A stretch of 14,916 bases of DNA from Candidatus Pacearchaeota archaeon UBA92 (GTDB lineage Archaea > Nanobdellota > Nanobdellia > Pacearchaeales > GW2011-AR1). Within the stretch, counting starts at the first letter, position 1; each line of letters begins with the position of its first letter. Location of the stretch: the NCBI GenBank assembly GCA_002497285.1, contig DANJ01000032.1, positions 1-14,916 on the forward strand. Direction: 5' to 3'. The notes beneath the pieces are model-generated. The model searched no databases. It was not told where the DNA came from and saw only the letters and a program-made list of their open reading frames with translations. This document shows positions 5,045 through 12,228 of the stretch, piece by piece. A program made the translations under genes and the position numbers.

Positions 5045-7276
5045 ATGGTTCAACCCTCATATCCTCCAATAGATGATGCAAAACTCACGGTAGAAAAACT
5101 GGTTAAACCTAAACCAAGAACAGAAGAACTAACAACTATAGAAAGCCCGGGAAGACCTATTCCTGCATCAGAAGTAGAAAGTTTTTCTAAAAAGCCAAGA
5201 AGAAAATCAAAGAAAAAAGACGGCAATATCCCTACAAAAGTCACGCAAATGAAAGGAGATTCAATTCTTATAATAACCGAAAAACCTCAAGCAGCATTAA
5301 AAATATCAAATGCTTTAGGAAACGCAAGAAAATATACTGAAAACAGGGTTTCTTTCTATGAATTAGAAAAAGATGGAGAAAAAATAATTGTTGCATCTGC
5401 AGTAGGCCATTTATTTAACCTTACTTATGTAAAAGGACAAACTGGCTGGCCAATATTCAAAACAGAATGGATTCCATCTTACAATCAAAAAACAGCCGCA
5501 TTTACAAAAAATTATTACAATTTGATAAAAAGACTCGCAAGAAGAACAAAGGAGGTAATAATTGCAACAGACTATGACAACGAAGGAGAAGTGATAGGCT
5601 GGAATGTTCTCCGTTTTATAATAAGAAAAGAAGATGCAAAAAGAATGAAATATTCTACTCTGACAAAACCAGAATTGATAAAATCTTATGAAAACGCAAT
5701 GCCTCACTTAGATTGGGGGCAAGCATATGCCGGAGAAGCAAGACACGAAGTCGACTGGCTCTATGGAATTAATCTCTCAAGAGCATTAATGTCTGCGATA
5801 AAAACCTCTGGCAGCTTTAAAATACTTTCAATAGGGCGTGTTCAGGGCCCTGCTCTAAAAATAATAGTTCATAGAGAATTAGAGATAGAAAATTTCAAAC
5901 CAGAACCTTACTGGCAGGTGTTTGCAATATCAAACAATGCAGAGTTCAAGCATACGAAAGACATCTTTGATAAAAATGAATTAGAAGTTTTCAAGGACAT
6001 AAAAGAAGGAATAGCAACAACAAAGAAGACTGAAGAAAAAATTCCTCCTCCACATCCATTTGATCTTACAACTTTACAAAGAGAAGCTTACAGATTGCAC
6101 AAAATCTCTCCTTCAAACACACTAAGAACTGCTCAAAGTCTTTATTTAGATGGAATAATTTCTTATCCAAGAACATCTTCTCAAAAAATACCTGAACAAG
6201 TAGAACCCAAGAAAATACTCAAGGAATTAGCCAAGAAATTTCCTGAAACAAAATATGCTACTCGTGATAAACCAGTTGAAGGAAACAAGTCAGACCCGGC
6301 TCATCCTTCAATATATCCAACAGGTGAATTTAAAGCCCTAGAAGAAGATGCAAAGAAAATTTATGAATTGATAGTTAAAAGATTTATTTCCTGCTTTTCT
6401 CCAGAGATTATAACTGCAAATAAGAGAGTTAAAATAACTGCTAAAGAAAAAGATTTCACAGCATCTGCTTTAGAAGTAACTGAAAAGGGCTGGTTAAATG
6501 TTTATCCAATGAAAATGGAAGAATCCAAACTGCCGGATTTATCTGGATTAGTCGTTATAGACAAAATAAGAATAGATAATAAAAAAACTCAACCTCCGAA
6601 AAGATATACCCCAACATCACTAATATCAATTCTAGAAAAAAAGAATTTAGGCACAAAATCAACAAGAAGCATGATTGTAGACACCTTATTTGACCGTGGT
6701 TATTTAGAGGGCACAAGCATAAAGGCAACGCCTCTCGGAAAAAAACTAATAAGTTCCCTAGAAAAGTATTCTCCAATAATAATAGATGAAAACCTTACAA
6801 AAGAATTAGAAGAAAAATTTGATGATATTCAAACAGGCACAGAAAAGTTCAGAGAAAAGAAAGAAAAAATAATTGAAAATGTTGAGCGTTTAATAACGGA
6901 TATTTCAAAAGAATTCAAAGCCCATGAAAGAGAAATAGGGCTAGATTTAATGCAAGGCACTCAAGACTTAAGAGAACAGCAAAAGGAACAGAACACCTTA
7001 ATGCCCTGCCCAGTATGTAAAAAGGGTCATCTAACAATAAAATATTCAAAGAAGAACCGCAGACAATTCGTAGCATGTGATAATTATCCAGAATGTAAGA
7101 CCACATACTCCCTACCTCCAAACGGCTTCATAAAAAAGACAGAAAAAGTCAGCGAGGATGGTTTACCAATTCTAATCTCATTGAGAAAAGGTAAAAGGCC
7201 ATGGGAATTTCCATTTAATCCAAACTGGAAGGCGAATCAGCAAAGTCAACAACAAGATAAGGATAAAGAAAATTAA
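5045..7276 (+). CDS. topA: DNA topoisomerase I (type IA)
   Basis: Relaxes negative supercoils by single-strand passage. The Toprim domain starts at IITEKP (E79) and carries the metal-binding DYDNEGE (D176, D178, E180). The catalytic tyrosine is Y374 in ISYPRTSSQ, which forms the 5'-phosphotyrosyl link. AHPSIYPTG marks the conserved His region of the core. A C-terminal zinc ribbon has C655, C658, C678 and C684, followed by a basic tail ending in a glutamine-rich stretch. The protein has 743 residues. Family members usually begin almost at the Toprim strand, so the first 68 residues, proline- and lysine-rich, are extra. The promoter at 5016-5021 supports the upstream ATG, but M69 is an alternative start. 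Its TAA overlaps the stop of the convergent gene at 7273. Confidence 0.95.
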   Translation: MVQPSYPPIDDAKLTVEKLVKPKPRTEELTTIESPGRPIPASEVESFSKKPRRKSKKKDGNIPTKVTQMKGDSILIITEKPQAALKISNALGNARKYTENRVSFYELEKDGEKIIVASAVGHLFNLTYVKGQTGWPIFKTEWIPSYNQKTAAFTKNYYNLIKRLARRTKEVIIATDYDNEGEVIGWNVLRFIIRKEDAKRMKYSTLTKPELIKSYENAMPHLDWGQAYAGEARHEVDWLYGINLSRALMSAIKTSGSFKILSIGRVQGPALKIIVHRELEIENFKPEPYWQVFAISNNAEFKHTKDIFDKNELEVFKDIKEGIATTKKTEEKIPPPHPFDLTTLQREAYRLHKISPSNTLRTAQSLYLDGIISYPRTSSQKIPEQVEPKKILKELAKKFPETKYATRDKPVEGNKSDPAHPSIYPTGEFKALEEDAKKIYELIVKRFISCFSPEIITANKRVKITAKEKDFTASALEVTEKGWLNVYPMKMEESKLPDLSGLVVIDKIRIDNKKTQPPKRYTPTSLISILEKKNLGTKSTRSMIVDTLFDRGYLEGTSIKATPLGKKLISSLEKYSPIIIDENLTKELEEKFDDIQTGTEKFREKKEKIIENVERLITDISKEFKAHEREIGLDLMQGTQDLREQQKEQNTLMPCPVCKKGHLTIKYSKKNRRQFVACDNYPECKTTYSLPPNGFIKKTEKVSEDGLPILISLRKGKRPWEFPFNPNWKANQQSQQQDKDKEN

Positions 7277-7911
7277 TCATTCACTACCACCCCCTCAATC
7301 TTCGTTAAAATTCCGATTACATCTCCAGTATCCAAATCTAAATAAATAACTTCTGGCTCTCCTTTAACTGTCTCTTCAGATGAAAGATACCACACATATC
7401 TTTCATTAATTTCTCCTTTATCAGTTCTGAATCCTAAACCAAAAATTATATTCTGTGAATCAACCTTAGTCATTCCAGCATCATTAGCTATCCTTTTAGC
7501 TTCCATTCGGCTTATAAGAAAATTATAAGGCTTCAACGGCCCATCATAACCAATCACATTCCCACTCTCATCCAACCACATCTCAAACTCAATAAATATT
7601 CTCGTATAATCTCCCTTAATATTAAATCCATAATTATAAACAACTCTATATTTTGCTCCTGACTTGTCAATATTTGAATTTGTTTGACTCCTTAATAATT
7701 CGATATGTTCATCGAAATAATTCTGGCTAACATATGATACAATATAACTTTCAGCATCATCCAAAATCCATTCAGGAGCAGGAGTTGATTTAACAGTCGC
7801 TTATTTTGCCTTTGAATTCATACCAGCTTGTTTTCCTTCAAGCAAGGCAAAGCCAGCAACAGCGATAGTTAGAATAATCAAAACAGCAACTAATAAAGAT
7901 AGTTTTTTCAT
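7273..7911 (-). pseudogene. Secreted PepSY-like protein interrupted by one in-frame TAA
   Basis: Translation from the ATG at 7911 gives a 36-residue signal-anchor segment (MKKLSLLVAVLIILTIAVAG...), then a single TAA at 7801-7803, then about 175 more residues in the same frame with no further stop until 7273. Past the stop comes a proline-containing linker (STPAPEW) and a globular domain. Near the C-terminus, SRMEAKRIANDAG, YVWYLSS and IYLDLDTGDVIG resemble a PepSY-type repeat (helix, strand, 'D..TG.v'), a weak family call. The TATA box is intact. Possible readings are a recent nonsense mutation, a sequencing error, stop readthrough, or re-initiation at an internal TTG near 7764. The body has not accumulated other defects, so decay, if any, is recent. 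Confidence 0.7.
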
Positions 7912-7932
7912 AATAAATAGTAAGAAATAGAG

Positions 7933-7940
7933 TTTATAAA
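7933..7940 (-). promoter_or_regulatory. TATA box for the interrupted secreted protein
   Basis: TTTATAAA is centred about 25 nt upstream of the ATG at 7911 on the minus strand. This supports transcription from here and the signal-peptide start, rather than a start inside the second half of the reading frame. Confidence 0.6.
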
Positions 7941-7952
7941 AACATTTCCCGA

Positions 7953-8240
7953 TCAGGCAGCTAATCCATATCTAGAACTATTTTCATCAATCTTCAATCT
8001 ATTTCTATCTGCAAGGTAACTCGTATCAACATTATTCCTATCTACATAAACAACTCTTCTTCCTTCTACATAAGCTCCAATTTTTTCATTAGAATAAGAT
8101 TTCCCACTTTCGGCCCTTTTTTCTAGAGGGTCGTAATTAGACCTCTTACCATTAGCATCCAATTTATAATCTCCTGCTGAAGTTCCCGAAGCACTTCCTC
8201 CAAAATTCGCCGGTCCCCAAACTCCTGCTAAAAATAACAT
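7953..8240 (-). CDS. Hypothetical protein encoded behind L15e, 95 aa
   Basis: I do not recognise this protein. It opens with MLFLAGVWGPANFGGSAS, then a Gly/Ser/Ala segment to about residue 23, and continues with a polar, charged body containing EGRRVVYVDRNNVD (59-72). The beginning is too short and too quickly polar for a clear signal peptide. Its ATG overlaps the L15e TAA (TAATG), and an AAGGGG motif about 7 nt upstream can serve as ribosome-binding site, so it is probably co-translated with L15e. The coupling is the main reason to believe it is expressed. Confidence 0.55.
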   Translation of the reverse strand: MLFLAGVWGPANFGGSASGTSAGDYKLDANGKRSNYDPLEKRAESGKSYSNEKIGAYVEGRRVVYVDRNNVDTSYLADRNRLKIDENSSRYGLAA

Positions 8241-8818
8241 TATTTGCCCCTTCTATTCCAAGACCTCAATGAAGGCCTTACTTTAAGATTTGGACTCTTT
8301 CCTCTATTGGTTACCATTCCTCTAGATTTCTTAGCAGCCCCAGTTAATCCACGTTCAGCCCTTTTTCTATTGTCAACAATCCAATTAATCTTTCTATCAT
8401 TTTTTATTTCCGGTCTTGAAGGATCAACTAATATAACTTCATAGAAATAATAAATTCCATCTTGCCCAATCCAATATGAGTTTAATACCTCCAAGTTTTT
8501 ATACTTTCTAGCAACTCTCATTTCCGCAACCCAACGATAACTCATTTTCAAAATTTTTCTATTAGTTTGTTTTCTCGTTTTTCTTCCTTTAACCTGCTCT
8601 CTTTTTCTCTTCCTTCCACCTCTTGAAATTTTTACTCTGACTATAACAAATCCTTTCTTAGCACTATAACCCAAAGCTCTCGCTCTGTCTATTCTTAATG
8701 GTTTTTCAACAACTTCAAGACTTCCACCTTTACGCCACTCAATCAACCTTGAATGAACAACTTCTTTATCTGGCTTCTTCCATGCTTGTCTTAGATAATA
8801 TGATATTCCTTTAACCAT
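8240..8818 (-). CDS. rpl15e: 50S ribosomal protein L15e
   Basis: Archaeal/eukaryotic large-subunit protein eL15, an rRNA-binding protein. At 192 residues it has the usual archaeal length. Recognisable blocks are RIDRARALGYSAKKGFVIVRV (43-63 region), ISRGGRKRKR, ARKYKNLEVLNSYW (103-116), the EVILVDPSRPEIK block (127-139) and GLTGAAKKSRGM (157-168), ending in a basic RPSLRSWNRR tail. L15e is the first gene of a two-gene unit with the unknown protein downstream. TTTAAAAA (8840-8847) centred about 25 nt upstream of the ATG supports this start and a leaderless transcript. Confidence 0.95.
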   Translation of the reverse strand: MVKGISYYLRQAWKKPDKEVVHSRLIEWRKGGSLEVVEKPLRIDRARALGYSAKKGFVIVRVKISRGGRKRKREQVKGRKTRKQTNRKILKMSYRWVAEMRVARKYKNLEVLNSYWIGQDGIYYFYEVILVDPSRPEIKNDRKINWIVDNRKRAERGLTGAAKKSRGMVTNRGKSPNLKVRPSLRSWNRRGK

Positions 8819-8839
8819 TCTAATTTCTGTTAAAATCGG

Positions 8840-8847
8840 TTTTTAAA
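8840..8847 (-). promoter_or_regulatory. TATA box for L15e
   Basis: On the minus strand, TTTAAAAA is centred about 25 nt before the ATG at 8818. It lies just beyond the stop of the upstream pilin gene (8849), so that stop and this promoter are practically adjoining. Confidence 0.6.
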
Positions 8848-8848
8848 T

Positions 8849-9241
8849 CTAACTATTCAAATAAACCTGTCCATTCTCTTTTCTTATCCTATTGGTTCCC
8901 TTTTGAATCTCTCCAATAACAGAAGCTAAAGGATAAGCGGTGGCATGTTTCCCATTAGTAGTTCTTACATAAATCCAGCCATCTACAATAGAAATATCAT
9001 ATTCATATCCAAGTAAATTATCTGGTATTTTAAATTCCCTAAGGTACCCATCACTTGACTGGCTAGCAAGATTAACTTCATCCTGAACTGTAAGCCCTAT
9101 ATCATTTATAATCAAATCTCTTTTTTCTCTTGTCTTATCTGCAATGTTTCCCTGAATAGCAAAAGAAAAAGCAATAAAAAAGAAAAATACGGCCCCTACT
9201 AAAATTATAAATTCAATTGCAGATTGCCCATTTTTCCCCAT
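8849..9241 (-). CDS. Type IV pilin-like protein with class III signal peptide (second of pair)
   Basis: A secreted pilin-like subunit of about 130 residues. The N-terminus MGKNG|QSAIEFIILVG is an archaeal class III signal peptide. Prepilin peptidase would cut after the glycine, leaving Q at +1 and E at +5, ahead of a hydrophobic helix (to about residue 28) that packs into the pilus core. A polar C-terminal domain (about 40-130) contains likely beta strands such as YEYDISIVDGWIYVRT. The reading frame can begin at a GTG (9250), but the ATG at 9241 gives the short basic leader normal for this class and leaves one base after the preceding stop. Co-transcribed with the pilin upstream. Confidence 0.85.
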   Translation of the reverse strand: MGKNGQSAIEFIILVGAVFFFFIAFSFAIQGNIADKTREKRDLIINDIGLTVQDEVNLASQSSDGYLREFKIPDNLLGYEYDISIVDGWIYVRTTNGKHATAYPLASVIGEIQKGTNRIRKENGQVYLNS

Positions 9242-9242
9242 G

Positions 9243-9647
9243 TTAGTCACTTAACACAACCCCATCAACTACCGCCACAATATGAACAACCTTTACTCCA
9301 TCACTACTGCCTAACATTCCAGAGATTGGAACATCACTCAGATAAGAAGTTTTAGTCTCCCCAGATGAAGTAGAAATAGTAACAACAATTGAATTCTCAA
9401 TTACTTCTATATTCTTAACCCCTGTAGGAAGATAAGCCGTAATTGTAACTCTTGAAGGTTCCCCTGCAAAAAAAACAGACTCTGACCCTGAAATTATCTT
9501 ATTAGCGTAGCCATCCAATTGATAAAATTTTATACTGTCTTTCAATGAAGAAGAATAAACAAAAGCCACTCCTAAAATAGTCAGAACCATAAAAACAACA
9601 AATCCTATAACTATTAGATACTCTACACTTATTTGACCTCTTTTCAT
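9243..9647 (-). CDS. Type IV pilin-like protein with class III signal peptide (first of pair)
   Basis: A 134-residue pilin-like protein. MKRG|QISVEYLIVIGFVVF is a textbook archaeal class III signal: basic leader, G at -1, Q at +1, E at +5, then a helix of about 22 hydrophobic residues. The mature C-terminal part (about 35-134) is rich in Ser, Thr and Val, as expected for a beta-rich pilin head (SRVTITAYLPTG, NIEVIENSIVVTISTSSGET). It is divergent from the pilus-assembly operon at 9716, separated by 68 bp, which strongly suggests it is a substrate of that machine. Major versus minor pilin cannot be decided. Confidence 0.88.
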   Translation of the reverse strand: MKRGQISVEYLIVIGFVVFMVLTILGVAFVYSSSLKDSIKFYQLDGYANKIISGSESVFFAGEPSRVTITAYLPTGVKNIEVIENSIVVTISTSSGETKTSYLSDVPISGMLGSSDGVKVVHIVAVVDGVVLSD

Positions 9648-9660
9648 TTTTCCAACAAGG

Positions 9661-9692
9661 TTTATAAAATAAACTCTCTATAAGAATATAGA
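9661..9692. promoter_or_regulatory. Back-to-back promoters of the pilin pair and the pilus-assembly operon
   Basis: The AT-rich TTTATAAAATAAA (9661-9673) reads on the minus strand as TTTATTTTATAAA and lies roughly 18-24 nt before the pilin ATG at 9647. On the plus strand, TATAAGAATATA (9679-9690) covers the position about 26-30 nt before the ATG at 9716. The two promoter elements lie within about 10 bp of each other, so pilin and machine expression may be coordinated or mutually exclusive. Confidence 0.5.
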
Positions 9693-9715
9693 ATACAACA
9701 TATTAAAATCTATCC

Positions 9716-10297
9716 ATGGAAAAAAGAGGAAAAGTCACCATATCTGGTGCAATACTGGCTTTATTAATGATCATAACTATAATTCACTTAACAGCACACT
9801 TTATGCTTTACGGAACTGGAATTAAAGGATTCGGTGAAGCGGGAGTTTCTGGACTTTCAATAGGTCCAATAGATATTGAAGGAAACGCAATACAAGATTT
9901 TAACATAAACAACATTGGCTCTTCAACAATTTCAAAATATATAATAGCCGGAGAATGGATAACCTTTATTCTAGTTCTCCTCTATGTATTAATAAAAGGA
10001 AAAATTAAATTAGATAAAGAAATAAAAACAGAGAATGTTTCACAAACAAGAAAAGTTAGAGCCCATAGCGGGACAGAAACAGATATAGACTTACTTTACG
10101 AGCTTATAAAAGAAAAGAAAGAATTAAGGTTAGAATTCATTGCCAAAACATTTGGTGTTACTGAAGGTGTTGCACTTGAATGGTGCAAGATTTTAGAAGA
10201 AGGAGATCTTGCAATCTTAAAATACCCTACCGTTGGAAGTCCAAAATTAACAATAGCTGAGGAAAAAGATGAAAAAGAAAAAGTTGAAGAAAAATAA
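9716..10297 (+). CDS. Membrane protein with cytoplasmic winged-helix-like domain, pilus operon
   Basis: A 193-residue protein with two predicted membrane segments (about 12-32 and 74-95), a roughly 40-residue glycine-rich extracytoplasmic loop between them, and a C-terminal domain (about 123-180) that looks like a winged helix: IDLLYELIKEKKELRLEFI, then AKTFGVTEGVALEWCKIL as the helix-turn-helix, then LAILKYP as the wing. It ends in a Lys/Glu tail. I know of no named family. Being first in the operon with the secretion ATPase suggests a membrane-tethered regulator or a motor-docking protein. The ATG is supported by a TATA-like element about 27 nt upstream. Its end overlaps the ATPase gene by 29 nt. 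Confidence 0.8.
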   Translation: MEKRGKVTISGAILALLMIITIIHLTAHFMLYGTGIKGFGEAGVSGLSIGPIDIEGNAIQDFNINNIGSSTISKYIIAGEWITFILVLLYVLIKGKIKLDKEIKTENVSQTRKVRAHSGTETDIDLLYELIKEKKELRLEFIAKTFGVTEGVALEWCKILEEGDLAILKYPTVGSPKLTIAEEKDEKEKVEEK

Positions 10298-12227
10298 AAT
10301 AAAACAACCTAAAAAGAAAAAACTAGATACTATAGAAGAAATCATAAAAAAGAAAAGTATGCTTGAAAAACTAGAAAAAGAAAATGCTAGATTTCTTGGA
10401 AAAGAAAAATATCAGGAAGATGAATTCGATACAGAAAGTGAATTTGTAAATGATAAAAAAGAGGTTATAGAAAGGGAAAACAAATTCAACATAATGGGTG
10501 GAGTTAAACCTAATAAAAAGGAATTTGTGGAAAAGAAAGAAAAAGAAGAATTGGCCACAAAAAATGATAGAAAAAAAGAAAAAGTTGAAGAAAAAACAGA
10601 ATATAAAAAAGCAATTGAAGAACCTGAAGAAAAAATAAAAGAAAACAACAATTCAAAAAATAAAGCTGAGTTGGTTGAAATAAATACTATAAAAGCCAAG
10701 CCCGGAGACAAACAGGGAATAGAAGCTAGGAATAATAAAAATCAGAAGATCATTGAAAAATATGAAATAGAAGCGGATGATTCAAAAGTTATTGTTGAGA
10801 TAACAAAAATTGGTTCTGAAATAAATTACATCTTAAAAACTCCTTCAATAAATTTAGCAACTTCGAAGCTTCTCAATGACATAAGGGATGAATTAATAAC
10901 CGCAACCACAATAAGCATGAAGGAATTAACAGACCCAAATGCATTAAACTCTATAAAAAAGAGATTTATGGATGATTCAAGTAAACTCCTAAAGTATAAA
11001 CTGCCAAATCTAGATCCTAAAACTGAAAACGTGCTTATAGGGAAATTAATTCAAGATATGCTTGGTCTTGGAGACATTGAATTTCTGATTAATGACCCAA
11101 GTCTTGAAGAAATAGTTATAAATTCAGCAGGAGAGCCAATAAGAGTTTATGCAAAAAAATATGGCTGGCTCGAAACAAATATTGTGCCTGAAAAAGAAGA
11201 AGATATCATTAACTATTCAAACATCATAGCAAGAAGAGTCGGTAGACAAATAAACATCTTAAATCCTCTTTTAGACGCTCATCTTACAACAGGAGACAGA
11301 ATCAACGCGGTTCTTTATCCAATAAACACTAAAGGAAACACAATTACCATCAGAAAATTCGCGAGAGACCCCTATACTATAATCGATCTAATAAAAAATA
11401 AAACTTGTGACTTAAACACTATCTCACTCTTATGGTTAGCAATAGAATACGAAATGAATGTTTTAATTTCCGGAGGAACTGCTTCAGGAAAAACAGTTTT
11501 CTTAAATGCCTGCCTACCATTTATACCTCCTAATCAAAGAATAATCAGTATTGAAGATACAAGAGAATTAATGCTTCCAAAATTCCTTTACTGGACACCT
11601 TTAGTAACAAGAACACCTAATCCGGAAGGCAAGGGAGAAGTAAGTATGCTTAATCTTCTTATAAATTCATTAAGAATGAGACCAGATAGAATAATTTTAG
11701 GTGAAATGAGAAAGCATGAAGAAGCAATGGTTTTATTCGAAGCAATGCATACAGGCCACTCAGTTTATGCAACTGTTCATGCAGATTCTGCAGCCGAAAC
11801 AATTTCCAGATTAACAAATCCTCCAATGAATGTTCCGCCTAATCTATTGAGGGCTGTAAATCTTAATGTAATAATGTTTAGAGATAGAAGAAAAGGAATA
11901 AGGCGTATATTGCAAATAGCAGAATTCGAAGCAGAAAAAGACGAGGCAAAGGCAAACATTCTCTACAGATGGTCTCCAGAAAAAGACGAAATAGTGAAAC
12001 ATGGTGAAAGTTCTAGATTTTTTGAAGACTTAAGTAGGCACACAGGAATGTCAGAAACAGAAATAAAAAAGATTCTTGAAGAAAAAAAGAAAATCTTAAC
12101 TTGGCTCGTAAAAAGTGGAATAAGAAGTCTTGAAGAATTTGGAAAAGTCACAAACATGTATTACAGAGATAAAGAAGCATTATTAAATATCATTAATAAG
12201 AACGAAATAAAGAAGATTACAGGATAA
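10269..12227 (+). CDS. Type IV pilus / secretion ATPase (TadA/VirB11/CpaF-like)
   Basis: The hexameric motor that powers pilus assembly at the inner face of the membrane, 652 residues. The catalytic core carries the Walker A GGTASGKT (402-409, K408), an acidic box in SIEDTRELMLP, the Walker B RIILGE (474-479, E479) and the His box TGHSVYATVHAD. An N-terminal domain of about 200-390 includes the conserved EFLINDPSLEEIVIN block and the arginine-rich IARRVGRQINILNPLLDA. The first 160 or so residues are extra, almost entirely Lys, Glu, Asn and Ile, probably disordered or coiled-coil. The ATG lies inside the previous gene, with GAGG about 10 nt upstream. Next comes the platform protein, one base after the stop. 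Confidence 0.93.
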   Translation: MKKKKLKKNKIKQPKKKKLDTIEEIIKKKSMLEKLEKENARFLGKEKYQEDEFDTESEFVNDKKEVIERENKFNIMGGVKPNKKEFVEKKEKEELATKNDRKKEKVEEKTEYKKAIEEPEEKIKENNNSKNKAELVEINTIKAKPGDKQGIEARNNKNQKIIEKYEIEADDSKVIVEITKIGSEINYILKTPSINLATSKLLNDIRDELITATTISMKELTDPNALNSIKKRFMDDSSKLLKYKLPNLDPKTENVLIGKLIQDMLGLGDIEFLINDPSLEEIVINSAGEPIRVYAKKYGWLETNIVPEKEEDIINYSNIIARRVGRQINILNPLLDAHLTTGDRINAVLYPINTKGNTITIRKFARDPYTIIDLIKNKTCDLNTISLLWLAIEYEMNVLISGGTASGKTVFLNACLPFIPPNQRIISIEDTRELMLPKFLYWTPLVTRTPNPEGKGEVSMLNLLINSLRMRPDRIILGEMRKHEEAMVLFEAMHTGHSVYATVHADSAAETISRLTNPPMNVPPNLLRAVNLNVIMFRDRRKGIRRILQIAEFEAEKDEAKANILYRWSPEKDEIVKHGESSRFFEDLSRHTGMSETEIKKILEEKKKILTWLVKSGIRSLEEFGKVTNMYYRDKEALLNIINKNEIKKITG

Positions 12228-12228
12228 A

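Noticed and set aside
4995..5081. A longer RelE reading frame starting at 5081.
   Set aside because: It would overlap the topoisomerase start and lacks a promoter at the right distance. The ATG at 4994 has one and gives normal RelE length.
7261..7290. A terminator between topoisomerase I and the convergent secreted-protein gene.
   Set aside because: The genes overlap by 4 nt, and neither a hairpin nor a T-run is visible at the junction.
10261..10300. Programmed frameshift joining the winged-helix protein to the ATPase over A-rich slippery sequence.
   Set aside because: The ATPase frame is +1 relative to the first gene, not -1 as usual for A-run slippage, and the ATPase has its own ATG with a GAGG site upstream.
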